This document shows positions 1 through 6,710 of a stretch of DNA of 30,794 bases, one piece after another. The position numbers were made by a program, and so were the translations under genes. Under the pieces are notes generated by a model. It ran no database searches. It was given only the letters and a program-made list of their open reading frames with translations, and was not told the origin of the DNA. Source of the stretch: an uncultured Collinsella sp. (lineage in GTDB: Bacteria; Actinomycetota; Coriobacteriia; Coriobacteriales; Coriobacteriaceae); contig CABRIC010000019.1 of assembly GCA_902470905.1 (NCBI GenBank), positions 1-30,794 of the forward strand, read 5' to 3'. Numbering within the stretch: the first letter of the stretch is position 1; each line of letters starts with the position of its first letter.

Positions 1-2
1 TG

Positions 3-128
3 GTCGAGATTTTTGCAAATGGCGGCGAGGCGGCACTTACGAGCCGTACCTATTCGCCGGCGGTTCCGGCGATGGAGCTGCACGCCGAGGGCGCGGCATC
101 GATGAATTTCTACCGCCTCGTGCATTAA
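3..128 (+). CDS. C-terminal end of a GH32 family glycosidase (sucrose/fructan hydrolase), partial
   Basis: Only the last 41 codons are present, ending in TAA at 126-128; the gene begins before the window. The peptide reads VEIFANGGEAALTSRTYSP and then a short tail. The VEIF-N-GE-A-TSR-Y pattern is typical of the C-terminal beta-sandwich of glycoside hydrolase family 32, which includes sucrose-6-phosphate hydrolase, invertase and fructanase. The catalytic five-blade propeller is outside the window, so the substrate cannot be decided. Family assignment rests on this short motif only. Confidence 0.6.
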   Translation, partial: VEIFANGGEAALTSRTYSPAVPAMELHAEGAASMNFYRLVH

Positions 129-225
129 CCGTGCATGGGGCACGATTGGACTTGCTGGGCGGAATGTGTTGCAGTTGCCGCAGCGAACTACCGTTTATCG
201 CGTATAGCTACCGTTTGCGGGATAA

Positions 226-254
226 GTAACACTCATTTATAAACCGTGTAAAAT
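226..254 (+). promoter_or_regulatory. Possible sigma-70-type promoter before the degV-like gene
   Basis: GTAACA at 226-231 and TAAAAT at 249-254 are separated by 17 bp (4/6 and 5/6 matches to the consensus hexamers). Transcription from here would give a leader of about 145 nt that includes the hairpin at 281-319. This was assigned by eye only. Confidence 0.35.
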
Positions 255-280
255 CTCAGCCAAGCACGGAGTTTTCCAGG

Positions 281-319
281 GAGACGCTGTCCTTTGTTGT
301 GTGCAAGGGGCGGCGTCTC
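281..319 (+). terminator. Strong hairpin in the gap between the GH32 gene and degV (terminator or leader structure)
   Basis: Positions 281-295 pair with 305-319 over 15 bp (including G-T pairs) around a 9-nt loop, followed by only three T before GG. It could end the GH32 transcript. If the promoter at 226-254 is real, it lies in the degV leader instead. The short T-run makes intrinsic termination uncertain. Confidence 0.45.
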
Positions 320-404
320 TTTGGCGCTTGGAGGCCGTTGCGCAACAGTGCGGCGGCGCGTGTCATGTATTGAAAAACCAACGTTGAGATGGGTCGTGAT
401 AATA

Positions 405-1259
405 ATGGGCAAGTACGTAATCGTGGTTGAGTCTGGTTCGGATGTGACGCCGGAGCTTTGCGAACGCTACGGCATCGTGCGCGTGCCCATGCATGTTACG
501 ATTGCTGACGAGACCGTTGAGGATGGTTCGATCGATCCGCTCGAGATTTATTCGCGCTGCAACGAGTTTGGCGTGATGCCCAGGACCAGCGGTTGCGCGC
601 CGGCAGATTTCTCCCGCGTGTACGATCGTATCCATGCCGAGCAGCCCGATGCGACCATTCTACATCTTGCGTACTCCGAGGCCACGACCTGCTCGCATCA
701 ATCATCGAAGATCGCCGCCAAGGGTCGCGACTACGTCTACTCCATGGACACGCGCTTTGTCTCGGTGGGGCAGTCGCTCGTTGTCGTCGAGACCGCCAAA
801 TACATCGAGACTCACCCCAATGCCACCGTCGACGAGATCTTCGCCTTCGCGAACTCCGTCATGGACCGCGTGCTGCTGGGCTTTGTTCCTACGGACCTTG
901 CCTTCCTTAAGGCGGGCGGTCGCTTGTCCAACGTCGCGTTCCTGGGCGCCCATCTGCTCAAGATTAAGCCCTGCATTGAGGTGACGGGCGGTAAGTTCGT
1001 GGCGACCAAGAAGTTTCGCGGTTCTATGCTCAAGTGCGCCCGCGCCTTCATTGACCACATGGTTGCGAAGGGCGAGATTGACTACTCGCACATTGGCCTG
1101 GCGTATTCGGTGGGCCTTTCCCAGGAGCTGCGCGATGACATGGAAGTCTATGCGCATGACCTGGGCTTTAAGGACGTTACCTGGACTCAGGTCGGCGGCG
1201 TCATCTCGAGCCATTGCGGCCCGACCGCCTTCGGTGCGGTGCTCACGCTTAAGGCGTAA
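405..1259 (+). CDS. DegV family fatty-acid-binding protein
   Basis: A 284-residue protein, the usual DegV length (about 280). DegV proteins bind a single fatty acid; many Gram-positive bacteria use them (FakB) to present fatty acids to the kinase FakA, but no fakA is nearby, so that role is inference. The N-terminus MGKYVIVVESGSDVTPEL carries the DegV start pattern (a strand followed by S-x-D/S-D). TSGCAPADF near residue 60 corresponds to the family TS-P--F motif, and GFVPTDLAFLKAGGRLS (about residues 160-180) matches the conserved L-K-GGR-S segment. The ATG at 405 is chosen because the homologous part begins there. An in-frame GTG at 396, better spaced from GAGAT, is the alternative; a TTG at 294 would add 37 unconserved residues that run through a hairpin. 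Confidence 0.88.
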   Translation: MGKYVIVVESGSDVTPELCERYGIVRVPMHVTIADETVEDGSIDPLEIYSRCNEFGVMPRTSGCAPADFSRVYDRIHAEQPDATILHLAYSEATTCSHQSSKIAAKGRDYVYSMDTRFVSVGQSLVVVETAKYIETHPNATVDEIFAFANSVMDRVLLGFVPTDLAFLKAGGRLSNVAFLGAHLLKIKPCIEVTGGKFVATKKFRGSMLKCARAFIDHMVAKGEIDYSHIGLAYSVGLSQELRDDMEVYAHDLGFKDVTWTQVGGVISSHCGPTAFGAVLTLKA

Positions 1260-1301
1260 AGGCCGCAGGCGAGCGTTCTTCAGCCTGACATCTCGACGTA
1301 G

Positions 1302-1323
1302 CCCCCAGCCATGGTGATGGGGG
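1302..1323 (+). terminator. Weak hairpin after degV
   Basis: CCCCCA (1302-1307) pairs with TGGGGG (1318-1323) around 10 nt, followed by an A/T-rich stretch without a clean T-run. It is the only candidate terminator between degV and the next gene. Confidence 0.3.
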
Positions 1324-1337
1324 ATAGATTAAAACGT

Positions 1338-1386
1338 GCCATTCTAGTCCGAGACGTTTAAACGCAAACGCATGGGCTAGAATGGC
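1338..1386. promoter_or_regulatory. Inverted repeat with central palindrome upstream of pflA
   Basis: GCCATTCTAG (1338-1347) is repeated inverted as CTAGAATGGC (1377-1386). The gap contains the palindrome GTTTAAAC (1356-1363), close to the centre. TAGAAT inside the right arm (1378-1383) could serve as a -10 box about 50 nt before the pflA start. This looks like an operator or a leader hairpin; the regulator is unknown. Confidence 0.45.
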
Positions 1387-1433
1387 TCTGGCATTTTAAT
1401 TGGTTGCATCCAAGGAGAGGCAAGGTAGCGCGA

Positions 1434-2252
1434 ATGGCAGAAATGACGCTTGAGGGTGTGGACGCTCGTCCCGAGGACTCTGCGTTTGCCCTGGGCCGCG
1501 TGCATTCAATCGAGACGATGGGAACGGTCGACGGACCTGGCATCCGCTTTGTGGTGTTTGTTCAGGGCTGTCCCATGCGCTGCGCGTATTGCCACAATCC
1601 CGATACCTGGTCGGTCAACGGCGGCACCATGGTGACCGTCGAGCATCTGATGGACGAGTTCCAGAGCAACCATGAGTTCTACCGTAGCGGCGGCATTACC
1701 GTTTCGGGCGGAGAACCGCTCCTGCAGCCCGAGTTTTTGGCCGACCTGTTCCGTGCAATGCACAACAACCCCGATGGCCGTGTACATACCTGCCTAGATA
1801 GCTGTGGCTATGCATTTGACCCCAACCACCCCGAGAAGTTTGATGCCGTGCTCAACGAGACCGACATGGTGCTGCTCGATATTAAGCATGCCGACCCGGT
1901 CGAGCATAAAAAGCTGACTGGTTGCGATCCCGCACGCATCTTGGCGTTTGGCGATGAGCTTGCACGTCGCAAGATCAAGGTCGTTATCCGCCACGTGGTG
2001 GTGCCGGGCATTACCGACACGGTGGAGGAGTGCGAGAAGCTCGGTCGCCTCATCGCTCCATGGCACAACGTGGTGGGCCTGGAAATGCTGCCGTATCACA
2101 CGATGGGTGTCGTCAAGTACGAGCAACTGGGCATTCCCTATAAGCTCGAGGGCGTGCCCCAGATGGATACCGCGCGCATGCCCGAGCTGCGCAATGCCGT
2201 TATGGCCGGTATGAAAAAGCGCCGTGCGGAGCTCAGGTCGGCCATCGGCTAA
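1434..2252 (+). CDS. pflA: Pyruvate formate-lyase activating enzyme (radical SAM)
   Basis: The enzyme uses S-adenosylmethionine and a [4Fe-4S] cluster to place the glycyl radical on pyruvate formate-lyase, an oxygen-sensitive step of anaerobic pyruvate metabolism. The 272-residue protein opens with GRVHSIETMGTVDGPGIRFVVF, typical of PflA. The cluster motif CPMRCAYC (CX3CX2C) follows, then GGITVSGGEPLLQ, the radical SAM GGE motif. No extra ferredoxin-type cysteine clusters are seen between these motifs, which favours PflA over activases of other glycyl-radical enzymes. The start at ATG 1434 follows AAGGAGAGG at a slightly long distance; ATG 1443 is possible. No pflB lies in the window, so the partner must be encoded elsewhere. 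Confidence 0.9.
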   Translation: MAEMTLEGVDARPEDSAFALGRVHSIETMGTVDGPGIRFVVFVQGCPMRCAYCHNPDTWSVNGGTMVTVEHLMDEFQSNHEFYRSGGITVSGGEPLLQPEFLADLFRAMHNNPDGRVHTCLDSCGYAFDPNHPEKFDAVLNETDMVLLDIKHADPVEHKKLTGCDPARILAFGDELARRKIKVVIRHVVVPGITDTVEECEKLGRLIAPWHNVVGLEMLPYHTMGVVKYEQLGIPYKLEGVPQMDTARMPELRNAVMAGMKKRRAELRSAIG

Positions 2253-2331
2253 CAAGCCATTTTTGCCCCTTTATGATACCCGAGCTGTACTGGCCTAACG
2301 GCTTGGTGCTGACACGGTTGAGCCAAAATGC

Positions 2332-2340
2332 TGGTACCAT
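2332..2340 (+). promoter_or_regulatory. Extended -10 promoter before mtnN
   Basis: TGGTACCAT is an extended -10 (TGn plus TACCAT). No good -35 hexamer is found at 17 bp. It lies about 40 nt before the mtnN start. A similar extended -10 (TGATACCAT on the minus strand) occurs in the thrC/lysC gap at about 6643-6651. Confidence 0.35.
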
Positions 2341-2378
2341 ACCGTGGATAAGCAATTTGCACGGATTTGGGGGATGGC

Positions 2379-3116
2379 ATGGCAACCATCGCGATCATAG
2401 GCGCACTCGAAAAAGAGGTTGCGCAGATTAAGGAAGAGCTGAGTGGCGCGCATGAGTCGCAGGAGGCGGGCTTGACCGTTGTGAACGGTGGGCTTTCGGG
2501 TCTGACGGTGGTCGCTACGACCGCTGGCATGGGTACCGTGAACGCCGCTGCCGCAACGCAGCATCTCATCAGCAAATACGCCCCGCAGGCCGTTGTGTTT
2601 TCGGGTATCGCGGGAGGCCTAAACCCTAAACTGCATATTAACGACGTGGTTATAGGCAAGTGCCTGCGCTATCTGGATACCGATACGGCACTCATCGCCG
2701 AGTCCGCGCCGGGGCTCGAGGAGTTTGTCTCGACGCCGGCGTTGGCTGATGTTGCCGCCGCCGTGCTTGCCGAGCATGGATTTGTGGATGCCTCGGCGGA
2801 TGAGAATTCTGCGGAGAAGGACCCCAAGCAGTTCCTGTGTGGCACTATCGCCACGGGTGACCGCTTTGTTACGGGTGACGCCATGCGTAACGCTGCGATT
2901 GAGGCCGCGCATGCCGATTGCGTCGAGATGGAGGGCGCGGCAATTGCGCACATCGCGGCCAAGAATGGTGTCGATTGCCTGGTGCTGCGTGCTATCAGCG
3001 ATAATTGTGACGAGGCATATGACGCGTTTTGTGAGCGCGAGTTCGATCTGGATGAGTACGCTCGTACCGCGAGCGGCATCACGCTTGACATCGTTCGTCG
3101 TATCGCCGCCGCGTAA
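2379..3116 (+). CDS. mtnN: 5'-methylthioadenosine/S-adenosylhomocysteine nucleosidase
   Basis: This enzyme cleaves adenine from methylthioadenosine and S-adenosylhomocysteine, by-products of SAM-dependent reactions and autoinducer chemistry. The 245 residues match the family length (about 230). The start MATIAIIGALEKEVAQI is the family N-terminus. VVFSGIAGGLNP is the conserved phosphorylase-fold glycine segment. VEMEGAAIAHIA carries the substrate-binding M-E pair, and RAISDNCDEA holds the catalytic aspartate (family SD-AD). The ATG at 2379 is preceded by GGGGGATGGC. It is followed after 42 bp by engB on the same strand, and the two are probably co-transcribed. Confidence 0.93.
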   Translation: MATIAIIGALEKEVAQIKEELSGAHESQEAGLTVVNGGLSGLTVVATTAGMGTVNAAAATQHLISKYAPQAVVFSGIAGGLNPKLHINDVVIGKCLRYLDTDTALIAESAPGLEEFVSTPALADVAAAVLAEHGFVDASADENSAEKDPKQFLCGTIATGDRFVTGDAMRNAAIEAAHADCVEMEGAAIAHIAAKNGVDCLVLRAISDNCDEAYDAFCEREFDLDEYARTASGITLDIVRRIAAA

Positions 3117-3158
3117 TAGCGCGCCCGTTTTGTAAAAACCTACGACCAAGGAGTGTCC

Positions 3159-3749
3159 ATGGCCGATTCCATTAACTACCAGCTTGCCAAGTTCGTTGCC
3201 AGCTATGGCAAGGTTTCGCAGATTCCCGAGTCCACCTGCCCCGAGGTGAGCTTCGTCGGCCGCTCCAACGTGGGCAAGTCATCGATCATGAACAAGCTTT
3301 TTGGCCGCAAAAACCTGGTCAAGGTTTCGAGCACGCCGGGCAAGACGAGCAACATCAACTTCTTTGAGGCTGACGACGTGCACTTCGTCGACCTGCCGGG
3401 CTATGGTTTCGCCCGTCGTTCCAAGGCCGAGCGCGACCGTTGGGCCGAGCTCATCGGCGACTTCTTCGACTCCGAGCGCAGCTTTAACCTGGTTGTATCG
3501 CTGGTGGACATTCGCCACGACCCGAGCAAGCTCGACCATGACATGATCGACTACCTGCAGGGCAACGAGTTCAACTTTATCGTCTGCCTCACCAAGGCCG
3601 ACAAGCTCAGCCGCACCCAGCAGGCCCGCCAGGCAGCAGCCATCAAAAAGCAGCTCAACGTCCCGGCCGAGAACGTGATCATCACAAGCTCCCAGACCGG
3701 TATCGGCATCGATGAACTAAAAAAGCGCATCGCCGAGGCTTGCCTCTAG
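3159..3749 (+). CDS. engB: Ribosome biogenesis GTP-binding protein EngB/YsxC
   Basis: A small TRAFAC GTPase needed for late assembly of the large ribosomal subunit. The 196-residue protein carries the full GTPase set: P-loop GRSNVGKS (34-41), G2 threonine in the STPGKTSNINFF segment, G3 DLPGYG (78-83), G4 TKAD (145-148) and G5 near SSQTGIG. The DLPGYGFA stretch is diagnostic of EngB. The start is ATG 3159, placed 6 bp after AAGGAG; an in-frame GTG at 3153 overlaps that ribosome site and is unlikely. It follows mtnN by 42 bp. Downstream lies a large nested hairpin shared with the convergent thrB. Confidence 0.95.
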   Translation: MADSINYQLAKFVASYGKVSQIPESTCPEVSFVGRSNVGKSSIMNKLFGRKNLVKVSSTPGKTSNINFFEADDVHFVDLPGYGFARRSKAERDRWAELIGDFFDSERSFNLVVSLVDIRHDPSKLDHDMIDYLQGNEFNFIVCLTKADKLSRTQQARQAAAIKKQLNVPAENVIITSSQTGIGIDELKKRIAEACL

Positions 3750-3855
3750 CAAGTGCTCCTTACCAGCAAGAGCCCCTGCCAATAAAAATCAACTATCAGC
3801 TTGGCGCCCCTTCAAAGCGTGGGTCCCTGTAGACGTCCTCAGCAAGGTAGGCGCA

Positions 3856-3982
3856 GGGACGGTCGGGATGTTCCCTCAAAATCATTCCGCAGCGCGAAGG
3901 CCCCTTGTCCGTCGCTCCGTAGGAGCAGGACAAGGGGCCTTCATGCGCGAGGACGATTTTGAGGGAACATCCCGACCGTCCC
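3856..3982 (+). repeat. Nested hairpin element, copy 1 (family with conserved TCCGCAG / CGAGGAC internal loop)
   Basis: Outer arms 3856-3883 and 3955-3982 are perfect complements over 28 nt. Inside, ATTCCGCA (3884-3891) faces GAGGAC (3949-3954). GCGC (3892-3895) pairs with GCGC (3945-3948), and AT (3943-3944) bulges. An inner stem 3896-3910 / 3928-3942 is perfect over 15 bp, capped by a small GCTCC-gta-GGAGC hairpin. It fills the gap between convergent engB and thrB and has no T-run, so it is not a plain intrinsic terminator. The internal loop recurs in the copies at 9311-9440 and 16633-16753. Confidence 0.9.
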
Positions 3983-4005
3983 GGACAGGTATATGGGGAG
4001 GATGT

Positions 4006-4887
4006 CTACAGGTACTCGATTTGAGCGCCCTCGGTGTCGCACGTCAGAATGTGCGTGTCACACTTGGGGAACTGCTCGCGCAGCTTGACCTGCAGGAACT
4101 TCGCCACGATGGTGTCGTCAGTCACGGCCATGAGGGTCGAGCCGGAGCCACTGATCCAGATGGTCTTGGCGCCTCCGTTAAGGCAGGTGTCGCGCACGGC
4201 GTTGTAGTCGGGGATGAGGCGGCGGCGATAGGGCTCCTGGATGCGGTCGTCGTTGGCGGCGGCAATCAGGTCGAGGTCACCAGTCTCCAGGCCGCGCGTC
4301 ATGCCGGCGATGCGGCCCATTTGCCATACGGCGGTGGAGAGTGGAATCTCCTGTGGCACAACCTTGCGGGCCTCGCTCGTATGCACCTCGTAGGGCGGAA
4401 TCACGGTAATAAAACGCAAGCGATCGCTCACCTCATAGCGCAGGCACTGGGGGAGCGAATCAGTCGGCGTAAAGGAGCAGACGGCGCCGCCCAGGATGGC
4501 GGGGGCGACGTTATCGGGATGGCCCTCGACCTCGGTGGCGATGCGGACGAGTTCGGCGCGGTCGACGGTGTGGCCTGTCAGCGCGGCGGCAGCCATGATG
4601 CCGGCGACGACGCAGGTGGAGCTGGAACCCAGGCCGCGGGCGACGGGCACGTCGGTCTGAATGTCGATGGCAACGGGAAAAGCCGGCTCGCCCCATGCGG
4701 CCAGCGCATCGACAAAGCTGACGTAAACCAGGTTGTTCTCGTTTTGGAACTCTTCGGGGCAGCCCGTGATGGTGAGCTTGTCGGCGCGCTCGAAGGTGAA
4801 GTGCGAGTAGAGGCTGACGGCCATGCCGAGGGTGTCGTAGCCGATGCCTAGGTTGGCGCTGGTTGCTGGGACGGTGATTTTGATCAT
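4006..4887 (-). CDS. thrB: Homoserine kinase
   Basis: The enzyme phosphorylates L-homoserine with ATP, giving the substrate of threonine synthase. The 293-residue GHMP kinase begins MIKITVPATSANLGIGYDTLG, the ThrB signature. The ATP-binding GHMP motif PVARGLGSSS is at residues 81-90, with S-T-C where most relatives have A-A. The C-terminal GHMP motif is present as WISGSGSTLMAV. The start at 4887 follows AAGGAGG with ideal spacing. Its upstream side holds an inverted repeat (4902-5013) whose arm ends just before this ribosome site. It lies downstream of thrC on the same strand, but a strong terminator separates them. Confidence 0.93.
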   Translation of the reverse strand: MIKITVPATSANLGIGYDTLGMAVSLYSHFTFERADKLTITGCPEEFQNENNLVYVSFVDALAAWGEPAFPVAIDIQTDVPVARGLGSSSTCVVAGIMAAAALTGHTVDRAELVRIATEVEGHPDNVAPAILGGAVCSFTPTDSLPQCLRYEVSDRLRFITVIPPYEVHTSEARKVVPQEIPLSTAVWQMGRIAGMTRGLETGDLDLIAAANDDRIQEPYRRRLIPDYNAVRDTCLNGGAKTIWISGSGSTLMAVTDDTIVAKFLQVKLREQFPKCDTHILTCDTEGAQIEYL

Positions 4888-4901
4888 GTGGGTCCTCCTT
4901 G

Positions 4902-5013
4902 GCGGGTCTGACCGTTTAGTTCGCTGCTCGGGCAGTCCTGGCTCGCTCGGAAAGCACATTAAGTGCTTTCCGGCTCGTGCGGAACTCGCGACGAACTAAA
5001 CGGCCAGACCCGC
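4902..5013 (-). repeat. Nested inverted repeat in the thrB leader (possible diverged relative of the TCCGCAG element)
   Basis: Outer arms 4902-4923 and 4992-5013 match over 22 nt with one mismatch. An inner stem CGGAAAGCAC / GTGCTTTCCG (4948-4957 / 4963-4972) is perfect. Read on the minus strand, the left internal side contains TTCCGCA and the right side contains AGGAC, like the other nested hairpins, but the 4-bp connecting helix is not recognisable. The thrB-proximal arm ends 2 nt before AAGGAGG of thrB. Confidence 0.7.
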
Positions 5014-5041
5014 TCGCATGCTCGTCATCATCCCGAAAGCT

Positions 5042-5076
5042 AAATAAAAAGAAGGTGCGCCGGCTTGCGCCGGCGC
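5042..5076 (-). terminator. Intrinsic terminator of thrC
   Basis: On the minus strand GCGCCGGC pairs perfectly with GCCGGCGC around a 4-nt loop (stem 5057-5076). It is followed by ACC and then TTCTTTTTATTT (5053-5042). It stands 12 nt after the thrC stop codon and separates thrC from thrB. Confidence 0.88.
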
Positions 5077-5088
5077 TTAATAAGGGGT

Positions 5089-6606
5089 TTAGTTGGTTGC
5101 CATCTTTTTTGCAGCCTGCTCTACGTAGCTGGCCATCTCATCGACGTCGCAGACGTCTTCGAAACGGACGGGTTTGGATTCGAGTTCGGCGAGCTGGGCT
5201 GGGGCGACCGTGTTGGTTGCCTGCTCGAGCACGCGCATGGCCTCAAAGTCGTCCTTGGGAACGTCGAGGCCCAGGGCGTCGCAGCAGGCGCGCGGGAACT
5301 TGTAGGGGCTGGCGGTCGAAAGCAGCACGCGGGCCTTGGCGCCCTCGGCGGGGGCGACCTTTTCAAAGACGTGATAGCCGCAAGCGGTGTGCGGGTCGAT
5401 CACATAGCCGTTTGCATCCCAGCAGTTCTTGATAGCAGCGCGGACCTCGTCCTCGCTGGCCCAGCCGCAGCCAAACACACTCTGGATCTTGGCCAGCAGC
5501 TCGGCGGGCACCTCATAGCGACCAGTCTGTGCCAGCTGCTCCATAAGGCCGGCAACGAGTTCGCAGTCGCCATCGGACAGGAAGTACAGCATGCGCTCCA
5601 GGTTAGAGCTGATGAGGATGTCCATCGACGGCGAGATGGTCGTGAAGAACGGACGGTTGCGGTCGTAGACGCCGGTGGTCAGGAAGTCAGCGAGCACGTT
5701 GTTCTTGTCGCTCGCGACGATGAGCTTGGCGACGGGCAGACCCATGCACTTGGCATAGTAGCCGGCCAGGATATCGCCAAAGTTGCCGGTCGGTACGCAG
5801 AACTCCACGGAGTCGCCGGCCTCGATGGCGCCGGCGCGCAGCAGCTGCGCATAGGCGGCAAAGTAGTAGACGACCTGCGGCACCAGGCGACCGACGTTGA
5901 TCGAGTTGGCGCTTGAAAGCACCGTGCCGGCGGACTCAAGACGCTCGGCAAGCTCCTTATCGGCAAAGATGCGCTTGACGGCGCTCTGGGCATCATCGAA
6001 GTTGCCGCGGATGCCGCAGACGGCGACGTTGTCGCCCTCTTGCGTGGACATCTGCAGGTTCTGGACGCGGCTGACTTTGCCTTCGGGATAAAAGACGGTA
6101 ATACCCGTGCCCGGAGCGTTGGCAAAACCGGCGAGTGCGGCCTTGCCGGTGTCGCCCGACGTGGCGGTGACGATCATGATGCGCTCGGCGCCGCCGTCCT
6201 TGGCGGAAGTGCGGGCCATCAGGCGGGGGAGCATCTGCAGGGCGACGTCCTTAAAGGCACTCGTGGGGCCGCCAAAGAGCTCCATCACATAGGTCTGAGG
6301 GGCGTCAGCGCCCGGCGCAGCGTCGAGTTTAACGAGCGGCGTAACCTCTTCACTCGCGAACGTGCCGCGGTATGCCTCGTCGACACACGCCGAAATTTCT
6401 TCGGCCGTGTAATCATTCAGTAACATTCCCAACACATCTTGAGCGATTTCAAAGTACGATTTATCTGCAAGCGAGCTGATATCGACCTGCTGGGTGCCGA
6501 GCTCGTCCGAGACAAACAGACCCCCGTCGGGAGCGATGCCGATACGGATTGCCACCTTACTTGAGCACGATAAAGTGCGTCCTCGTGTACTATGATAAGT
6601 TCCCAT
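5089..6606 (-). CDS. thrC: Threonine synthase
   Basis: A pyridoxal-phosphate enzyme converting O-phosphohomoserine to threonine. The 505-residue length fits the longer bacterial ThrC class. MGTYHSTRGRTLSCSSKVAIRIGIAPDGGLFV is a typical N-terminus. The PLP lysine is K119 in FGGPTSAFKDVAL, and the phosphate-binding segment follows in ATSGDTGKAALAGF. SANSINVGRLVPQVVYYF is another family signature. The start at 6606 follows GAGGAG at good spacing; an in-frame ATG at 6651 would add 15 unconserved residues. It diverges from lysC and is followed by a strong terminator and then thrB. Divergent placement with lysC and thrB suggests regulation with the aspartate pathway. Confidence 0.94.
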   Translation of the reverse strand: MGTYHSTRGRTLSCSSKVAIRIGIAPDGGLFVSDELGTQQVDISSLADKSYFEIAQDVLGMLLNDYTAEEISACVDEAYRGTFASEEVTPLVKLDAAPGADAPQTYVMELFGGPTSAFKDVALQMLPRLMARTSAKDGGAERIMIVTATSGDTGKAALAGFANAPGTGITVFYPEGKVSRVQNLQMSTQEGDNVAVCGIRGNFDDAQSAVKRIFADKELAERLESAGTVLSSANSINVGRLVPQVVYYFAAYAQLLRAGAIEAGDSVEFCVPTGNFGDILAGYYAKCMGLPVAKLIVASDKNNVLADFLTTGVYDRNRPFFTTISPSMDILISSNLERMLYFLSDGDCELVAGLMEQLAQTGRYEVPAELLAKIQSVFGCGWASEDEVRAAIKNCWDANGYVIDPHTACGYHVFEKVAPAEGAKARVLLSTASPYKFPRACCDALGLDVPKDDFEAMRVLEQATNTVAPAQLAELESKPVRFEDVCDVDEMASYVEQAAKKMATN

Positions 6607-6710
6607 ATAACACTGCTCCTCGGATGCCTTGGTCCCAATCGGTGAAACCATGGTATCAGAGCGTGCAAAATAGGTTCGCAGAGGCTTTTTAGAAAGGTAA
6701 CCTCCAGCCC
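6607..6710. promoter_or_regulatory. Divergent promoter region between thrC and lysC
   Basis: This 104-bp gap must carry the start signals for both genes. For thrC, TGATACCAT on the minus strand (about 6643-6651) is an extended -10. No equally good plus-strand promoter was found. No T-box, lysine riboswitch or leader peptide could be recognised in so short a space. Confidence 0.4.

Noticed and set aside
3884..3954. Reading the internal loop of the nested hairpin as a kink-turn
   Set aside because: GA and a C-rich helix are present, but the bulged strand has too few nucleotides between helices for the standard 3-nt bulge plus tandem G-A pairs.
3868..4851. 327-codon open frame on the plus strand
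   Set aside because: It starts inside the nested hairpin and then runs antisense to thrB; the thrB motifs are clear.
6607..6710. Lysine riboswitch or T-box leader before lysC or thrC
   Set aside because: The 104-bp gap is too short and has neither the conserved T-box sequence nor a lysine-riboswitch-like set of helices.
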